This document shows, in pieces, positions 32,773 to 41,311 of a stretch of 64,000 bases of DNA. Location: positions 1 to 64,000 of the forward strand of contig QEVK01000009.1 of NCBI GenBank assembly GCA_003577315.1, given 5' to 3'. The notes below the pieces were generated by a model. It made no database searches. It was not told the origin of the DNA and saw only the letters and a program-made list of their open reading frames with translations. The translations under genes were made by a program, and so were the position numbers. Source of the DNA: Hyphomicrobiales bacterium. Lineage in GTDB: Bacteria > Pseudomonadota > Alphaproteobacteria > Rhizobiales > Rhizobiaceae. How positions within the stretch are numbered: position 1 is the stretch's first letter; each line of letters opens with the position of its first letter.

Positions 32773-33815
32773 GCCGTCCCGCCCGCCAGCTCCTCGTAGA
32801 TCCCGACGAGCCGCTCGGCCTCGCCGCGAAGCTGGAACCGCGCCATGACGTGGTCGCGGCCGTTCTGCCCGTGGCGCGCGGCGAGCGCCGGGTCGGCGAG
32901 ATAGGGCTCGACCGCCGCGACCATCGCGGCAAGGTCGTCGGCCGGCACCACCGTGCCGGTGCGGCCGGGCTCGATCAGCTCGCGGAACGCGCCGACATCG
33001 GCCGCCACCGCCGGCACGCCGCTCGCCATCGCCTCCAGCGGGGTGAGGCCGAAGCCTTCCCAGCGCTGCGGCGCGACATAGAGCGACAGCGCGCGATACC
33101 AGCGCTCGATGTCGCGATGCTCGCCGACGAACAGGATGCGCTGGCCAAGGCCGGCGCGCGCGGCGCGCGCCTTCAATTCGTCCTCGAACGCCCTGTGCTG
33201 CGGCGTGGCGCGGCCCGCCACCACCGCCGACCAGCCCGGATGCCGCGGCAGAAGCTCGATCATCGCGTCGACGAACAGGTCCGTGCCCTTCTGGCAGCGC
33301 ACGCGGCCGAAGCAGCCGACGTAAAGCTGCGCCGGGTCGAGGCCGACCGCCCGCGCCGCCTCGGCGCGATCGGCCGGCGGGCAGAAGCGCGCGGTGTCGA
33401 TGCCGTGCATGATGACGGTGTTGGGCACCGTCAGATAGGCCGCCGTCTTGCGGCTGGTGGCGATCACCCTGTCCATGCGCCGGATCAGGAAGCGCGTCCA
33501 GCGCGTGTGGACGCGCTGCGAGGCGGAGGTGAACACCAGCCTGAGCGGCGCGCGGAACACATGGCGCAGGATCAGGCCCGCGAGCATCTCGACGTTGCGC
33601 CTGGCGTGCCAGACGCGCACCGGCGCGCCGGCGGGCCGGGCGAGCAGCGCCGGCACCTGCCACCACGCGATCTTCGGCAGGCGGTCGGGAAGACCCGGTC
33701 CCAGCGTCGCCATCCCGATCATGCGCTGCTGGAGCGGCACGAGCTGGACGATCGTGCTGGTGACGCCCGAAAGCCGGCGCTTGAAGTTCGGGACCACCAC
33801 GCGCACCCGCGCCAT
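32769..33815 (-). CDS. lpsB: glycosyltransferase LpsB (LPS core mannosyltransferase)
   Basis: 348-aa GT-B fold, family 4 glycosyltransferase for lipopolysaccharide core synthesis at the cytoplasmic face of the inner membrane. The N-terminal VVVPNFKRRLSGVTSTIVQL and VWHARRNVEM segments are typical of rhizobial LpsB/LpcC. The C-terminal nucleotide-sugar domain has VGCFGRVRCQKGTDLFVDAM and the EGFGLTPLEAMASGVP motif (two glutamates seven apart). Start ATG 33815, 44 bp after greA, as in Sinorhizobium (greA-lpsB). The large open frame upstream over greA is not coding for this protein. Confidence 0.85.
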   Translation of the reverse strand: MARVRVVVPNFKRRLSGVTSTIVQLVPLQQRMIGMATLGPGLPDRLPKIAWWQVPALLARPAGAPVRVWHARRNVEMLAGLILRHVFRAPLRLVFTSASQRVHTRWTRFLIRRMDRVIATSRKTAAYLTVPNTVIMHGIDTARFCPPADRAEAARAVGLDPAQLYVGCFGRVRCQKGTDLFVDAMIELLPRHPGWSAVVAGRATPQHRAFEDELKARAARAGLGQRILFVGEHRDIERWYRALSLYVAPQRWEGFGLTPLEAMASGVPAVAADVGAFRELIEPGRTGTVVPADDLAAMVAAVEPYLADPALAARHGQNGRDHVMARFQLRGEAERLVGIYEELAGGTA

Positions 33816-33859
33816 GTCGACGCGGGCGGCCCCGGCGGGCGCGCCTGCCCCTGTCCCGC

Positions 33860-34333
33860 TCACTGCCAGCGCAGCTCGACGATCTCGTAACCGCGCGCGC
33901 CGCCCGGCGCGTTGACCTCGATCTCGTCGCCCACGGCCTTGCCGATCAGGGCGCGCGCGATGGGCGAGGAGATGGAGATGCGGCCCGCCTTCACGTCCGC
34001 CTCCTGGTCGCCGACGATCTGGTAGGTCTTCTCCTCCTCGGTGTCCTCGTCGACGAGGACGACCGTGGCGCCGAACTTGATGGTGTCGCCGGACAGCTTG
34101 GTGACGTCGATGACCTCCGCGCGCGCGATCAGGTCCTCCAGCTCGCCGATGCGGCCCTCGTTGAGGCTCTGCGCCTCCTTGGCGGCATGGTATTCGGCAT
34201 TTTCGGACAGGTCGCCGTGCGAGCGCGCCTCGGAGATCGCCTCGATGATGCGCGGACGTTCCTCCTGCTGACGCCAGCGCAGCTCTTCCTTCAGCGCCTC
34301 GAAACCACCGACCGTCATCGGGACCTTGTTCAT
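33860..34333 (-). CDS. greA: transcription elongation factor GreA
   Basis: 157-aa cleavage factor that rescues backtracked RNA polymerase. The N-terminal coiled coil (about 1-75) includes [21 protein letters not shown] and [20 protein letters not shown] with the conserved acidic tip; the C-terminal FKBP-like domain ends [23 protein letters not shown] at 34333 ([10 protein letters not shown]) is the usual start. Likely transcribed with lpsB. Confidence 0.96.
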   Translation of the reverse strand: MNKVPMTVGGFEALKEELRWRQQEERPRIIEAISEARSHGDLSENAEYHAAKEAQSLNEGRIGELEDLIARAEVIDVTKLSGDTIKFGATVVLVDEDTEEEKTYQIVGDQEADVKAGRISISSPIARALIGKAVGDEIEVNAPGGARGYEIVELRWQ

Positions 34334-34538
34334 GTCGCTCGACCTCTCGTCCTTTTCCGTCCCGCGCCTGACAGCGCGCCACACAAAAAGAAAACGGTCC
34401 GGCAGCCGCGGCCAACGAACCGTTCAATGCTTGTCACGGCAAATATAGCAACTCTCGCGCGCTTTTCACGTGGAATTTTGGCGGCCGAAGGTCGCTCCCC
34501 GCCCGCGCCGGCGCGCCAGCCGGGCGGCCGCCCGGCGT

Positions 34539-34886
34539 TCATGCGCGGAAGATGATGGCCGCTCCCGCCGCGATCAGCGCGAAGCCGGCGAGGTGATTCC
34601 AGGTAATCGCCTCCCTGAGATAGGCCACCGAAAACACCGCGAACACGGCAAGGGTTATCACCTCCTGCATGGTCTTCAGCTCGGCCGCCGAATAGACCGC
34701 GTGGCCGATGCGGTTGGCCGGCACGGCCAGCCAGTATTCGACGAAGGCGATGGCCCAGCTCGCCAGCACGACCGCGTAGAGCGGCGCGGCCTTGAACCTG
34801 AGGTGCCCGTACCAGGCCAGCGTCATGAAGACGTTGGAGGCCACGAGCAGCAGGATGGGCAGAACCTTGGGCGACAGCAGCGACAT
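34539..34886 (-). CDS. DMT family protein (DUF486)
   Basis: 115-aa inner-membrane protein with four predicted helices (LPILLLVASNVFMTLAWYGHL, APLYAVVLASWAIAFVEYWLAV, MQEVITLAVFAVFSVAYL, HLAGFALIAAGAAII). The VFMTLAWYGHL and EYWLAVPANRIGH segments identify DUF486, a small drug/metabolite-transporter-like family of unknown substrate. The ATG at 34886 follows GGAGAAG. It is 205 bp upstream of greA on the same strand. Confidence 0.85.
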   Translation of the reverse strand: MSLLSPKVLPILLLVASNVFMTLAWYGHLRFKAAPLYAVVLASWAIAFVEYWLAVPANRIGHAVYSAAELKTMQEVITLAVFAVFSVAYLREAITWNHLAGFALIAAGAAIIFRA

Positions 34887-34987
34887 CGCGTTTCTTCTCC
34901 GGACAACAGGTCGCAACGCCCATCGCACATCTGCCTCGTCACAATCACCTGAAATTCGTATCATGGGCCGTGCAGATGGAGGTCCCG

Positions 34988-35416
34988 ATGCGAAGGCCGT
35001 TCCAGAAAGACTGGGAACTGACGATCGATCCCGACACCGTGCGGTTGTTCGTGCTCAAGGCCAAGGCGATCGCCGCCGGCCTGAACAGCGACTACGAGGC
35101 GGGCGGCGAGCACGAGGTGGAACTGGACGAGCAGTCGCGGGACGGCCACCACCATGACGGCCTCGCCGAGGAGGAGGAGGAAGACCTGACCGAGCGCGAG
35201 CTCAGGGCGCTGATCAACGACCTGAACGTCGACGAGGCGGCCGAGCTGATCGCCATGGTGTGGATCGGGCGCGGCGACTTCGACGCGAGCGAGTGGGACG
35301 AGGCGGTGACGGAAGCGCGCCAGCGCGGCCAGGGCCGCCGCGCCTCCAACTACCTGCTCGGCATGCCGATGCTGGGCGACTGGCTGGAGGAAGGGCTGGA
35401 GGCCATCGGCGCCTGA
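34988..35416 (+). CDS. DUF3775 domain-containing protein
   Basis: 142-aa acidic cytosolic protein with the DUF3775 pattern: an N-terminal segment ending DPDTVRLFVLKAKAIAAG, a variable acidic linker (EEEEEDLTERELRALINDLN), and a C-terminal block DEAAELIAMVWIGRGDFDASEW ... RRASNYLLGMPMLGDWLEEGLEAI. Function unknown. I chose ATG 34988 because GGAGG sits 5 bases before it; GTG 34970 and ATG 34976 are alternatives that would overlap that site. Confidence 0.75.
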   Translation: MRRPFQKDWELTIDPDTVRLFVLKAKAIAAGLNSDYEAGGEHEVELDEQSRDGHHHDGLAEEEEEDLTERELRALINDLNVDEAAELIAMVWIGRGDFDASEWDEAVTEARQRGQGRRASNYLLGMPMLGDWLEEGLEAIGA

Positions 35417-35500
35417 GCGTTGTGCGCCTGAAACGGCGCGTCATGGAAAGTGAAGCGGCGGCGCGTTGCCGCCTTTGAGCGGCGTGGCCATGTTCGACGC

Positions 35501-36199
35501 ATGAACGCCGCGAAGGCCCGCGCCCTGCGCCTGCTCCTGCTTGCTGTCTGCCTTGCCGCGCCGGGATCGGCGCAGGAATTGCCGCGCACGATGGACCCGC
35601 CGCCGCACCGGCCGCCGGCCGAGGCGCCCGCCGCAGCCGAGCCGGCCGATTCGCTGCCGCCCGACGAGGCGGCCTGCCGCGAGAGGCTGCGCGGCCTCGG
35701 CGTCGCCTTCGCCGAGGCCGAGAGGATCGACGCGCCGGAGGGCTGCGCCGCCGCCCACCCCGTCACCGTCTCGCAGCTTCCGGGCGGCGTGGCGCTGCGG
35801 CCCGAAGCGGTGCTGACCTGCGCCATGGCCGAGGCGACGGCGGGCTTCGTGCGCGACCACGCCGCGCCGCTCGTGGCCGAAGCCTACGGCACATCGCTGG
35901 CGGCGGTCGAGCAGGCCTCGTCCTATGTCTGCCGGCCGCGCCGGGGAACGCGGAAGCTGTCCGAGCACGCCTTCGCCAACGCGCTCGACATCGGCGCGCT
36001 GGTGCTCGAGGACGGAACCCGGATCGAGGTGCGGGCGCACGATCCCTCGCGGGAGCCGCGCCATGCCCGCCTGCTCGCGGCGCTGCGCAAGGCGGCGTGC
36101 GGGCCTTTCGCCACCGTCCTCGGCCCCGGCTCCGACGCCGACCATGCCGACCACTTCCATTTCGACATGGCCGAGCGGCGCAGCCCCTTCTGCCAGTAG
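35501..36199 (+). CDS. extensin-family protein (periplasmic)
   Basis: 232-aa exported protein: signal peptide RALRLLLLAVCLAAPGSA, Pro/Ala-rich linker, then the bacterial extensin-like C-terminal domain (about 60-232) with CRERLRGLGVAF, LTCAMAEATAGFVRD, SYVCRPRRGTRKLSEHAFANALDIGAL and the His-rich ending DADHADHFHFDM. The conserved Cys, His and Asp residues suggest a metal-dependent cell-wall enzyme of the M15/VanY-like fold (inference). First of two tandem paralogs. ATG at 35501 begins the signal peptide. Confidence 0.85.
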   Translation: MNAAKARALRLLLLAVCLAAPGSAQELPRTMDPPPHRPPAEAPAAAEPADSLPPDEAACRERLRGLGVAFAEAERIDAPEGCAAAHPVTVSQLPGGVALRPEAVLTCAMAEATAGFVRDHAAPLVAEAYGTSLAAVEQASSYVCRPRRGTRKLSEHAFANALDIGALVLEDGTRIEVRAHDPSREPRHARLLAALRKAACGPFATVLGPGSDADHADHFHFDMAERRSPFCQ

Positions 36200-36216
36200 C
36201 GGCCACATTCGCGCCA

Positions 36217-36255
36217 CAACGGTAAAGGCGGGCGCTCAAGCTTCCTTTACCGTTG
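36217..36255. repeat. 12-bp inverted repeat between the two extensin-family genes
   Basis: CAACGGTAAAGG (36217-36228) and CCTTTACCGTTG (36244-36255), perfect, 15-nt spacer. There is no T run on either side, so an operator or leader hairpin is as likely as a terminator. Confidence 0.5.
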
Positions 36256-36293
36256 CGCGCTAGGCTCCTTCCGTCAGGGACAGGGAACTCGGG

Positions 36294-37121
36294 GTGCCCA
36301 GCGTGTTGCGTATCGGGGCAGTCAGACTTGCCGGCATGGCCGGCCGCCGCGCGCGCATCGGCGCGGCCGTCGCCGCCATCGCCGTCGGCGCGCTCGCCCT
36401 GTCGTCCTGCACCGTCTCCGGCGTACTGACCCCCAGCGTCGATGTCGGCACGCGCACCTCGTCGGTCGCGGCCAAGCCGCGCGGGCTTGCCCGCCTCGCC
36501 TCGCCGTCGAGCCTGATGAGCGTCGGCTATCCGCGCCTGTCGCAGCCCTTCGCCGGGCCGGGCATGCAGCTGCCGGCCGAGGAGGCGGACTGCCGCCGCC
36601 AGCTTCGCCGCCTCGGCGTCGCCTTCCGCGACCTTGCGCCGATCGACGACGGCGGCGCCTGCCGCATCGACTGGCCGGTGCAGGTGACGGGGCTGTCCGG
36701 CAACATCGAGATGAAGCCGGCGGCGACGCTGTCCTGCACCATGGCGCTGGCCTTCGCCCAGTGGACTAAGAACGAGCTGACGCCGGCGGCGCGCTGGCGC
36801 TACCTGTCGGGGGTGAAGACCATCCATCAGGGCTCGAGCTATTCGTGCCGCAACATCCGCCGCTCGGGCGGCGTCGCCTCCGAGCACTCCAAAGGCAACG
36901 CGCTGGACGTGATGCGCATCGAGCTGCGCAACGGCAAGGACATCGACGTGCGCAAGCCCGGCTGGTTCGCCTTCCGCGAGCGCGGCCTGCTGAAGAACGT
37001 GCGCGCCGGCGGCTGCGAATACTTCACCACCGTGCTCGGCCCCGGCTACGACGCCGACCACGCCGACCATTTCCACTTCGACGTCAAGAACCGCAGGAAC
37101 GGCTACGTCGCCTGCCGGTGA
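36294..37121 (+). CDS. extensin-family protein (lipoprotein)
   Basis: 275-aa paralog of the preceding gene. It starts at GTG 36294 with AGGGA upstream; the signal peptide AAVAAIAVGALALSSC has a lipobox, so the protein is probably membrane-anchored rather than free. The domain (about 95-275) repeats the same landmarks: CRRQLRRLGVAF, LSCTMALAFAQW, SYSCRNIRRSGGVASEHSKGNALDVMRI and DADHADHFHFDVKNRRNGY. Identity to its neighbour is concentrated around the Cys and His motifs, indicating an old duplication. Confidence 0.85.
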   Translation: MPSVLRIGAVRLAGMAGRRARIGAAVAAIAVGALALSSCTVSGVLTPSVDVGTRTSSVAAKPRGLARLASPSSLMSVGYPRLSQPFAGPGMQLPAEEADCRRQLRRLGVAFRDLAPIDDGGACRIDWPVQVTGLSGNIEMKPAATLSCTMALAFAQWTKNELTPAARWRYLSGVKTIHQGSSYSCRNIRRSGGVASEHSKGNALDVMRIELRNGKDIDVRKPGWFAFRERGLLKNVRAGGCEYFTTVLGPGYDADHADHFHFDVKNRRNGYVACR

Positions 37122-37187
37122 ACGGCGCGGCCGCGCGCGTCAAGATTCCTGTCGCGCGCGCGCGGCGCGGATGCTATCAGCGCAATC

Positions 37188-38495
37188 ATGCTTACGGTTG
37201 AAATCGCGGTCGTCGTTGTCCTCATCTGCATCAACGGCCTGCTTGCCATGTCGGAACTGGCGGTCGTCTCGTCGCGCCCCGGCCGGCTGAAGGCCATGGC
37301 CGACCGCGGCCAGTCGGGCGCGGCCACCGCCGTCCGGCTCGCCGCCAATCCCGGCCGTTTCCTCTCCACCGTGCAGATCGGCATCACGCTGGTCGGCGTG
37401 CTGTCGGGCGCGTTCTCCGGCGCCACGCTCGGCCTGCGCCTGACCGACTGGCTGATGGCGTCGGGCGTGCCCGCCGGCATGGCCGGCACGCTGGGCGTCG
37501 GCTCGGTGGTGGCGGCGATCACCTACGCCTCGCTCATCATCGGCGAGCTGGTGCCCAAGCAGGTCGCGCTGCGCAACCCGGAGGGCGTCGCCTGCCGCGT
37601 CGCGCCGGCCATGCGCGGCCTGTCGGTCGTCGCAGCACCCGTGGTGTGGCTGCTCGACATCTCCGGCCGCGCCGTGCTGCGGCTGCTCGGCCAGGCCGAC
37701 GAGGGCGGCTCCAAGGTCACCGACGAGGAGATCGCCAGCCTGATCGCCGAGGCCGAGAGCCATGGCGTCGTCGAGAGCGACGAGCGCAAGATGATCGCCG
37801 GCGTGATGCGGCTGGCCGACCGCAGCGTGCGCGCCATCATGACCCCGCGCACCGAGGTCGAATGGATCGATCTCGGCGCGTCGCGGGCAGAGATCCGCAA
37901 GCGGCTGCTGGAGGCCGGCCACGCCATGCTGCCGGCCGCCAACGGCAGCGTCGACCAGATGGTCGGCGTGGTGCGCACGCGCGAGGCGCTGGCCGCGCTG
38001 GTCGGCCGCCAGGCCTTCGACCTCGCCGCGCTGGTGCGCGCCGCCCCCATCGTCCACGACAACGCCGACGCGCTCGACGTGCTCGCCACGCTCAAGGAGG
38101 CCGAGGTGCCGATGGCGCTGGTCCACGACGAGTATGGCGACTTCGAGGGCGTGGTCACGCCGGCCGACATCCTGGAGACCATCGTCGGCGTGTTCCGCTC
38201 CGACGCCGACGAGGACGAGCCGGCCGCGGTCGAGCGCGACGACGGCTCGTGGCTGCTCGCCGGCTACCTGCCCACCGACGAGATGGCCGAGACGCTCGGC
38301 ATCCCGCTGCCCGAGAAGCGCGACTACGAGACGCTGGCCGGCTTCGTGCTGTCGCACATGCACCACCTGCCGCAGGTGGGCGAGCATGTCGACGTCATGG
38401 GCTGGCGCTTCGAGGTGATGGACCTCGACGGCCGCCGCATCGACAAGGTGCTGGCCTCGCGCTCGATCAAGACCCACCGCGAGGCGCGCACCTGA
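37188..38495 (+). CDS. hemolysin/CorC family transporter (CNNM domain, CBS pair)
   Basis: 435-aa inner-membrane protein of the CNNM/HlyC-CorC family, linked to Mg2+/Co2+ efflux. Order: DUF21/CNNM membrane domain (about 1-190, ICINGLLAMSELAVVSSRP, IIGELVPKQVALRNPE), two CBS domains (about 215-335, RAIMTPRTEVEWIDL; MALVHDEYGDFEGVVTPADILE) and the C-terminal transporter-associated domain (about 350-430, LAGYLPTDEMAETLG ... HLPQVGEHVDVMGWRFEVMDLDG). Length is normal. The name hemolysin is historical. Confidence 0.92.
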   Translation: MLTVEIAVVVVLICINGLLAMSELAVVSSRPGRLKAMADRGQSGAATAVRLAANPGRFLSTVQIGITLVGVLSGAFSGATLGLRLTDWLMASGVPAGMAGTLGVGSVVAAITYASLIIGELVPKQVALRNPEGVACRVAPAMRGLSVVAAPVVWLLDISGRAVLRLLGQADEGGSKVTDEEIASLIAEAESHGVVESDERKMIAGVMRLADRSVRAIMTPRTEVEWIDLGASRAEIRKRLLEAGHAMLPAANGSVDQMVGVVRTREALAALVGRQAFDLAALVRAAPIVHDNADALDVLATLKEAEVPMALVHDEYGDFEGVVTPADILETIVGVFRSDADEDEPAAVERDDGSWLLAGYLPTDEMAETLGIPLPEKRDYETLAGFVLSHMHHLPQVGEHVDVMGWRFEVMDLDGRRIDKVLASRSIKTHREART

Positions 38496-38525
38496 AAAAA
38501 GCCCCGCGCCGAACCGGCGCGGGGC
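38495..38525 (-). terminator. terminator of the FMN reductase gene
   Basis: 11-bp G+C stem (38501-38511 with 38515-38525), with an A6 run at 38495-38500 giving T6 on the minus strand. It also separates the convergent CorC-type gene. Confidence 0.8.
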
Positions 38526-38555
38526 GTCGCATCCTCGAAAGGCCCGGGGACCGGA

Positions 38556-39131
38556 TCAGGCTTCGCGCGCGGTCTTCAGCGCCCTGGCCCACCAGCCGAG
38601 CTGGCCGAGCATGTCGTCGCCCGCCTGGTTGAGATGGGCGAAGTCGGACACCTTCCTGTCGCCCGAGGCGATCTGCATGTAGTCGGCCCACACGATGTGG
38701 ACGGCGGCGCGCACGGGCGCCATCTGAAGCTCGATGGCGATCAGGCGGAGCTGCTCGACCGCCCGCGCCCCGCCGACGCCGCCATAGCCGACGAAGCCGA
38801 TCGGCTTGCGGTTCCACTCGTTGTAGGCGTAGTCGAGCGCGTTCTTCAGCACCGCCGTGGGGCCGCGGTTGTACTCGGCCGCCGTCACGATGAAGCCGTC
38901 GAGGCTGGCGATCTTGTCCTGCCACGCCTTCGCGCCGTCGGCCTGCGACGGCGCATAGGCCGGGGAGGTCTGCTCGTCGAAGAACGGCAGCTTGTAGTCG
39001 CGCAGGTCGAGCAGCTCGACCTCGAACGCGCCGGTCGCCTTCGCGCGCTCCGCGATCCATTCGGCCGGCTTGTCGCCGAAGCGGCCGGGACGGGTGGAGC
39101 CGACGATGACGCCGATCCTGGGCTTGGACAT
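38556..39131 (-). CDS. NADPH-dependent FMN reductase / quinone reductase
   Basis: 191-aa flavodoxin-like oxidoreductase. FMN-phosphate loop GVIVGSTRPGRFGDKPAEW at the N-terminus, FIVTAAEYNRGPTAVLKNALDY and FVGYGGVGGARAVEQLR are the family motifs. It is likely to reduce quinones or flavins to limit electrophile/oxidative stress. The ATG at 39131 has GGAAAGGAAG upstream. Divergent from an HxlR-type regulator (110-bp gap with a palindrome), the common pairing of such enzymes with a redox-sensing repressor. Confidence 0.88.
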   Translation of the reverse strand: MSKPRIGVIVGSTRPGRFGDKPAEWIAERAKATGAFEVELLDLRDYKLPFFDEQTSPAYAPSQADGAKAWQDKIASLDGFIVTAAEYNRGPTAVLKNALDYAYNEWNRKPIGFVGYGGVGGARAVEQLRLIAIELQMAPVRAAVHIVWADYMQIASGDRKVSDFAHLNQAGDDMLGQLGWWARALKTAREA

Positions 39132-39178
39132 GGATGCTTCCTTTCCTGTAAGCTTGCTGTTCCTGGGGAGAAATCCTG

Positions 39179-39193
39179 GTATCTTTTCGATAC
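39179..39193. promoter_or_regulatory. HxlR-type operator candidate
   Basis: GTATC-TTTTC-GATAC inverted repeat between the FMN reductase and HxlR genes, just before a CTATAT (39199-39204) that could be the rightward -10. Confidence 0.5.
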
Positions 39194-39241
39194 TGGGGCT
39201 ATATAGGAGACTGCCTTCGCAGCGCACAAGGAGGCACTTCG

Positions 39242-39607
39242 TTGACACTCAGTCACCGCGACGAAACCGCGTGCCGGGGCATCAGCGATGTCCTGTCGCG
39301 GGTCGGCGACAAGTGGACGGTGCTCGTGGTGGAGCTTCTGAGCGAGGGGCCGATGCGCTTCAACGAGCTGCGGCGGCTGATCGGCAACATCTCGCAGAAG
39401 ATGCTGACCGCGACGCTGCGCGGGCTGGAGCGCGACGGGCTGGTGACGCGGACGGTCTATCCGACGATTCCGCCGCGCGTCGACTACGAGCTGACCGATC
39501 TCGGCCGCGAGCTGCGGGTTCCGGTCAAGGCGCTGGCGCTGTGGGCGCGCGAGAACATCGGCCGCATCAACGCGGCGCGGGCGCGCTTCGACGGCGACGC
39601 CGGCTGA
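39242..39607 (+). CDS. HxlR family transcriptional regulator
   Basis: 121-aa winged-helix regulator: the single Cys near the N-terminus in DETACRGISDVLSRVGDKWT, then MRFNELRRLIGNISQKMLTATLRGLERDGLV and PPRVDYELTDLGREL. The conserved N-terminal Cys is the usual sensor for quinones/electrophiles in this family. Start is a TTG at 39242 supported by AAGGAGG 7 bases upstream. It probably represses the divergent FMN reductase gene. Confidence 0.9.
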   Translation: MTLSHRDETACRGISDVLSRVGDKWTVLVVELLSEGPMRFNELRRLIGNISQKMLTATLRGLERDGLVTRTVYPTIPPRVDYELTDLGRELRVPVKALALWARENIGRINAARARFDGDAG

Positions 39608-39634
39608 GGCGCCGGGCCGGTCGCCACGCCGGGC

Positions 39635-40027
39635 TCAGTCCTCGGCCGGCACCGGCGTCGGCTTGCCCTCGGCGTCGAGCGCGACCATGACGAAATCGGC
39701 GTCGGTGACGCGCTCCATCAGGTCGGAGAGGTAGCGCTGGGCCCATGCCTCGACCCGCAGGGTCATCGAGGTGCGGCCCACCCGGGTGATGTCGATATAG
39801 ATGCACAGCGTGTCGCCGACCTTCATCGGCTTGGCGAAGGCCATTTCCTTCACCGCCGCCGTCACCACCCTGCCCCTGGCGCGCTCGGCCGCGCGGATGC
39901 CGCAGGCAAGGTCCATCTGCGCCATCACCCAGCCGCCGAAGATGTCGCCGGCGGCGTTGGCGTCGGCGGGCATGGCGAGCGTGCGCAGCGTCAGCTCGCC
40001 GACCGGGTTGACTTCGTTCCTGTTCAT
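39635..40027 (-). CDS. acyl-CoA thioesterase, YciA-like hotdog protein
   Basis: 130-aa hotdog-fold thioesterase hydrolysing acyl-CoA. Family blocks: LTLRTLAMPADANAAGDIFGG, WVMAQMDLACGIRAAERARG with the catalytic Asp, and KPMKVGDTLCIYIDITRVGRTS. Length is typical of YciA. It converges on the HxlR gene (27-bp gap). No obvious operon partner. Confidence 0.9.
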   Translation of the reverse strand: MNRNEVNPVGELTLRTLAMPADANAAGDIFGGWVMAQMDLACGIRAAERARGRVVTAAVKEMAFAKPMKVGDTLCIYIDITRVGRTSMTLRVEAWAQRYLSDLMERVTDADFVMVALDAEGKPTPVPAED

Positions 40028-40193
40028 CGCGCTCCCCGCCTGTGATTTCCCGTAGAGCTAGCCGCCCGCGCGCGCCCGCGCAAGCCGCACAGGCGCTCCC
40101 GGGAAGATTTCCCTTTCGTTTCAACACATTGCGGAAGAAGCCGGAATCGCCCGCGCAGCGCCTTGATTCGATGCCTCAACGCACCGGCCGGCG

Positions 40194-41063
40194 TCAACCG
40201 AGACGCAGCGCCAGCACGCCTGCGACGATGACCAGCGCGGCCACCACGCGCCGCGGGGCGACCCTCTCGCCCAGCAGCACGACCGACAGGATCATGGCGA
40301 ACAGGATCGACGTCTCGCGCAGCGCCGCGACGGCGGCGATCGGAGCCCTGGTCATCGCCCACAAGGCGATGCCGTAGGCCAGGGCGCCGAGAAGGCCGCC
40401 GCCCAGCATCGTCCTCCACTCCGTCAGGGCGATGGACATGGCGCGCCGCCCGCGCAGCAGCGCGCACAGCGCCAGCGCGACCAGGCCGTCGAGCACGAAC
40501 AGCCACACCGCATAGCTGACCCCGTCCGCCGCCGAGCGGGCGCCCGACCCGTCGGTCAGCGTGTAGCCGGCGATGAAGGCGGAGGTGAGCAGGGCGAAGG
40601 CCACGGTCCGGCCGCCGACCCCCTCGCCCCGCCCGCGCAGCGACATCAGCAGCACGCCGCCGCACAGCAGCACGATCCCCAGGATCGTCATCGGTCCCGG
40701 CACCTCGCCGAGCAGGATCGCGCTGCCCAGCGTCGTCAGCAGCGGCGCGGTGCCGCGTGCAAGCGGATAGGCGACCGCGAGGTCGCCCGTCTCGTAGGCG
40801 CGCGTCAGATAGTATTTGTAGCCGGTCTGAAGGCAGATCGACAGCGCGATCCATCCCCAGGTGACGCCTTGCGGCACCGGCACGAACGGCAGCAGCGGCG
40901 CGGCGGCCACGCCCATGCCGAAGCTCATCAGCAGCACCACGGCGAAGCGGTCGCCCCGGACCTTGAGCAGCGCGTTCCACGAGGCGTGCATGGCCGCCGC
41001 CGCCAGCACGGCGAGGAAGACGGCCGCGCTCACGGGCGGCTTCCCGGCAGCCGGGCCGGGCAC
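40194..41063 (-). CDS. EamA family transporter (DMT superfamily)
   Basis: 289-aa inner-membrane protein with about ten helices in two EamA repeats (AAVFLAVLAAAAMHASWNALLK...; VAFALLTSAFIAGYTLTDG...). ARGTAPLLTTLGSAILLGE and LRETSILFAMILSVVLLGE are the matching repeat segments. Substrate unknown. Start uncertain: GTG 41063 has no ribosome site, while GTG 41033 (MSAAVFLAV) has GGGAAG upstream. A CTTGAC -35-like motif lies about 220 bp upstream. Confidence 0.82.
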   Translation of the reverse strand: MPGPAAGKPPVSAAVFLAVLAAAAMHASWNALLKVRGDRFAVVLLMSFGMGVAAAPLLPFVPVPQGVTWGWIALSICLQTGYKYYLTRAYETGDLAVAYPLARGTAPLLTTLGSAILLGEVPGPMTILGIVLLCGGVLLMSLRGRGEGVGGRTVAFALLTSAFIAGYTLTDGSGARSAADGVSYAVWLFVLDGLVALALCALLRGRRAMSIALTEWRTMLGGGLLGALAYGIALWAMTRAPIAAVAALRETSILFAMILSVVLLGERVAPRRVVAALVIVAGVLALRLG

Positions 41064-41212
41064 GGGAGGGAAGGGAGGGCAAGGCGCATGGTGGAACTGG
41101 CGCAGCGGAAAGGTCCGCGCGCCTTAGCACGAGGCCGCGAGGAAAATCAAAGCCGGCGAAGCAGGTCGGCCGCCGCCGCCTTCCCCGGCGCGGGCGGCCG
41201 CGGCGGAACGCT

Positions 41213-41251
41213 GGAGCGGCAGACGCCCGGAAACGTCCGGGCGTCCGCTCC
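41213..41251. other. long G+C hairpin
   Basis: GACGCCCGGA (41222-41231) pairs with TCCGGGCGTC (41236-41245), extended by GGAGCG (41213-41218) with CGCTCC (41246-41251) across a 3-nt bulge. No T run. It lies in the 248-bp gap between the DUF1428 stop and the EamA start, and could be a leader structure or a processing/stabilising hairpin. Confidence 0.5.
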
Positions 41252-41311
41252 ATCCATTTGTTCTAGCCGCATTTATGCGACGTCAAGCGATTCCACTTGA
41301 CTGCAAGATGC

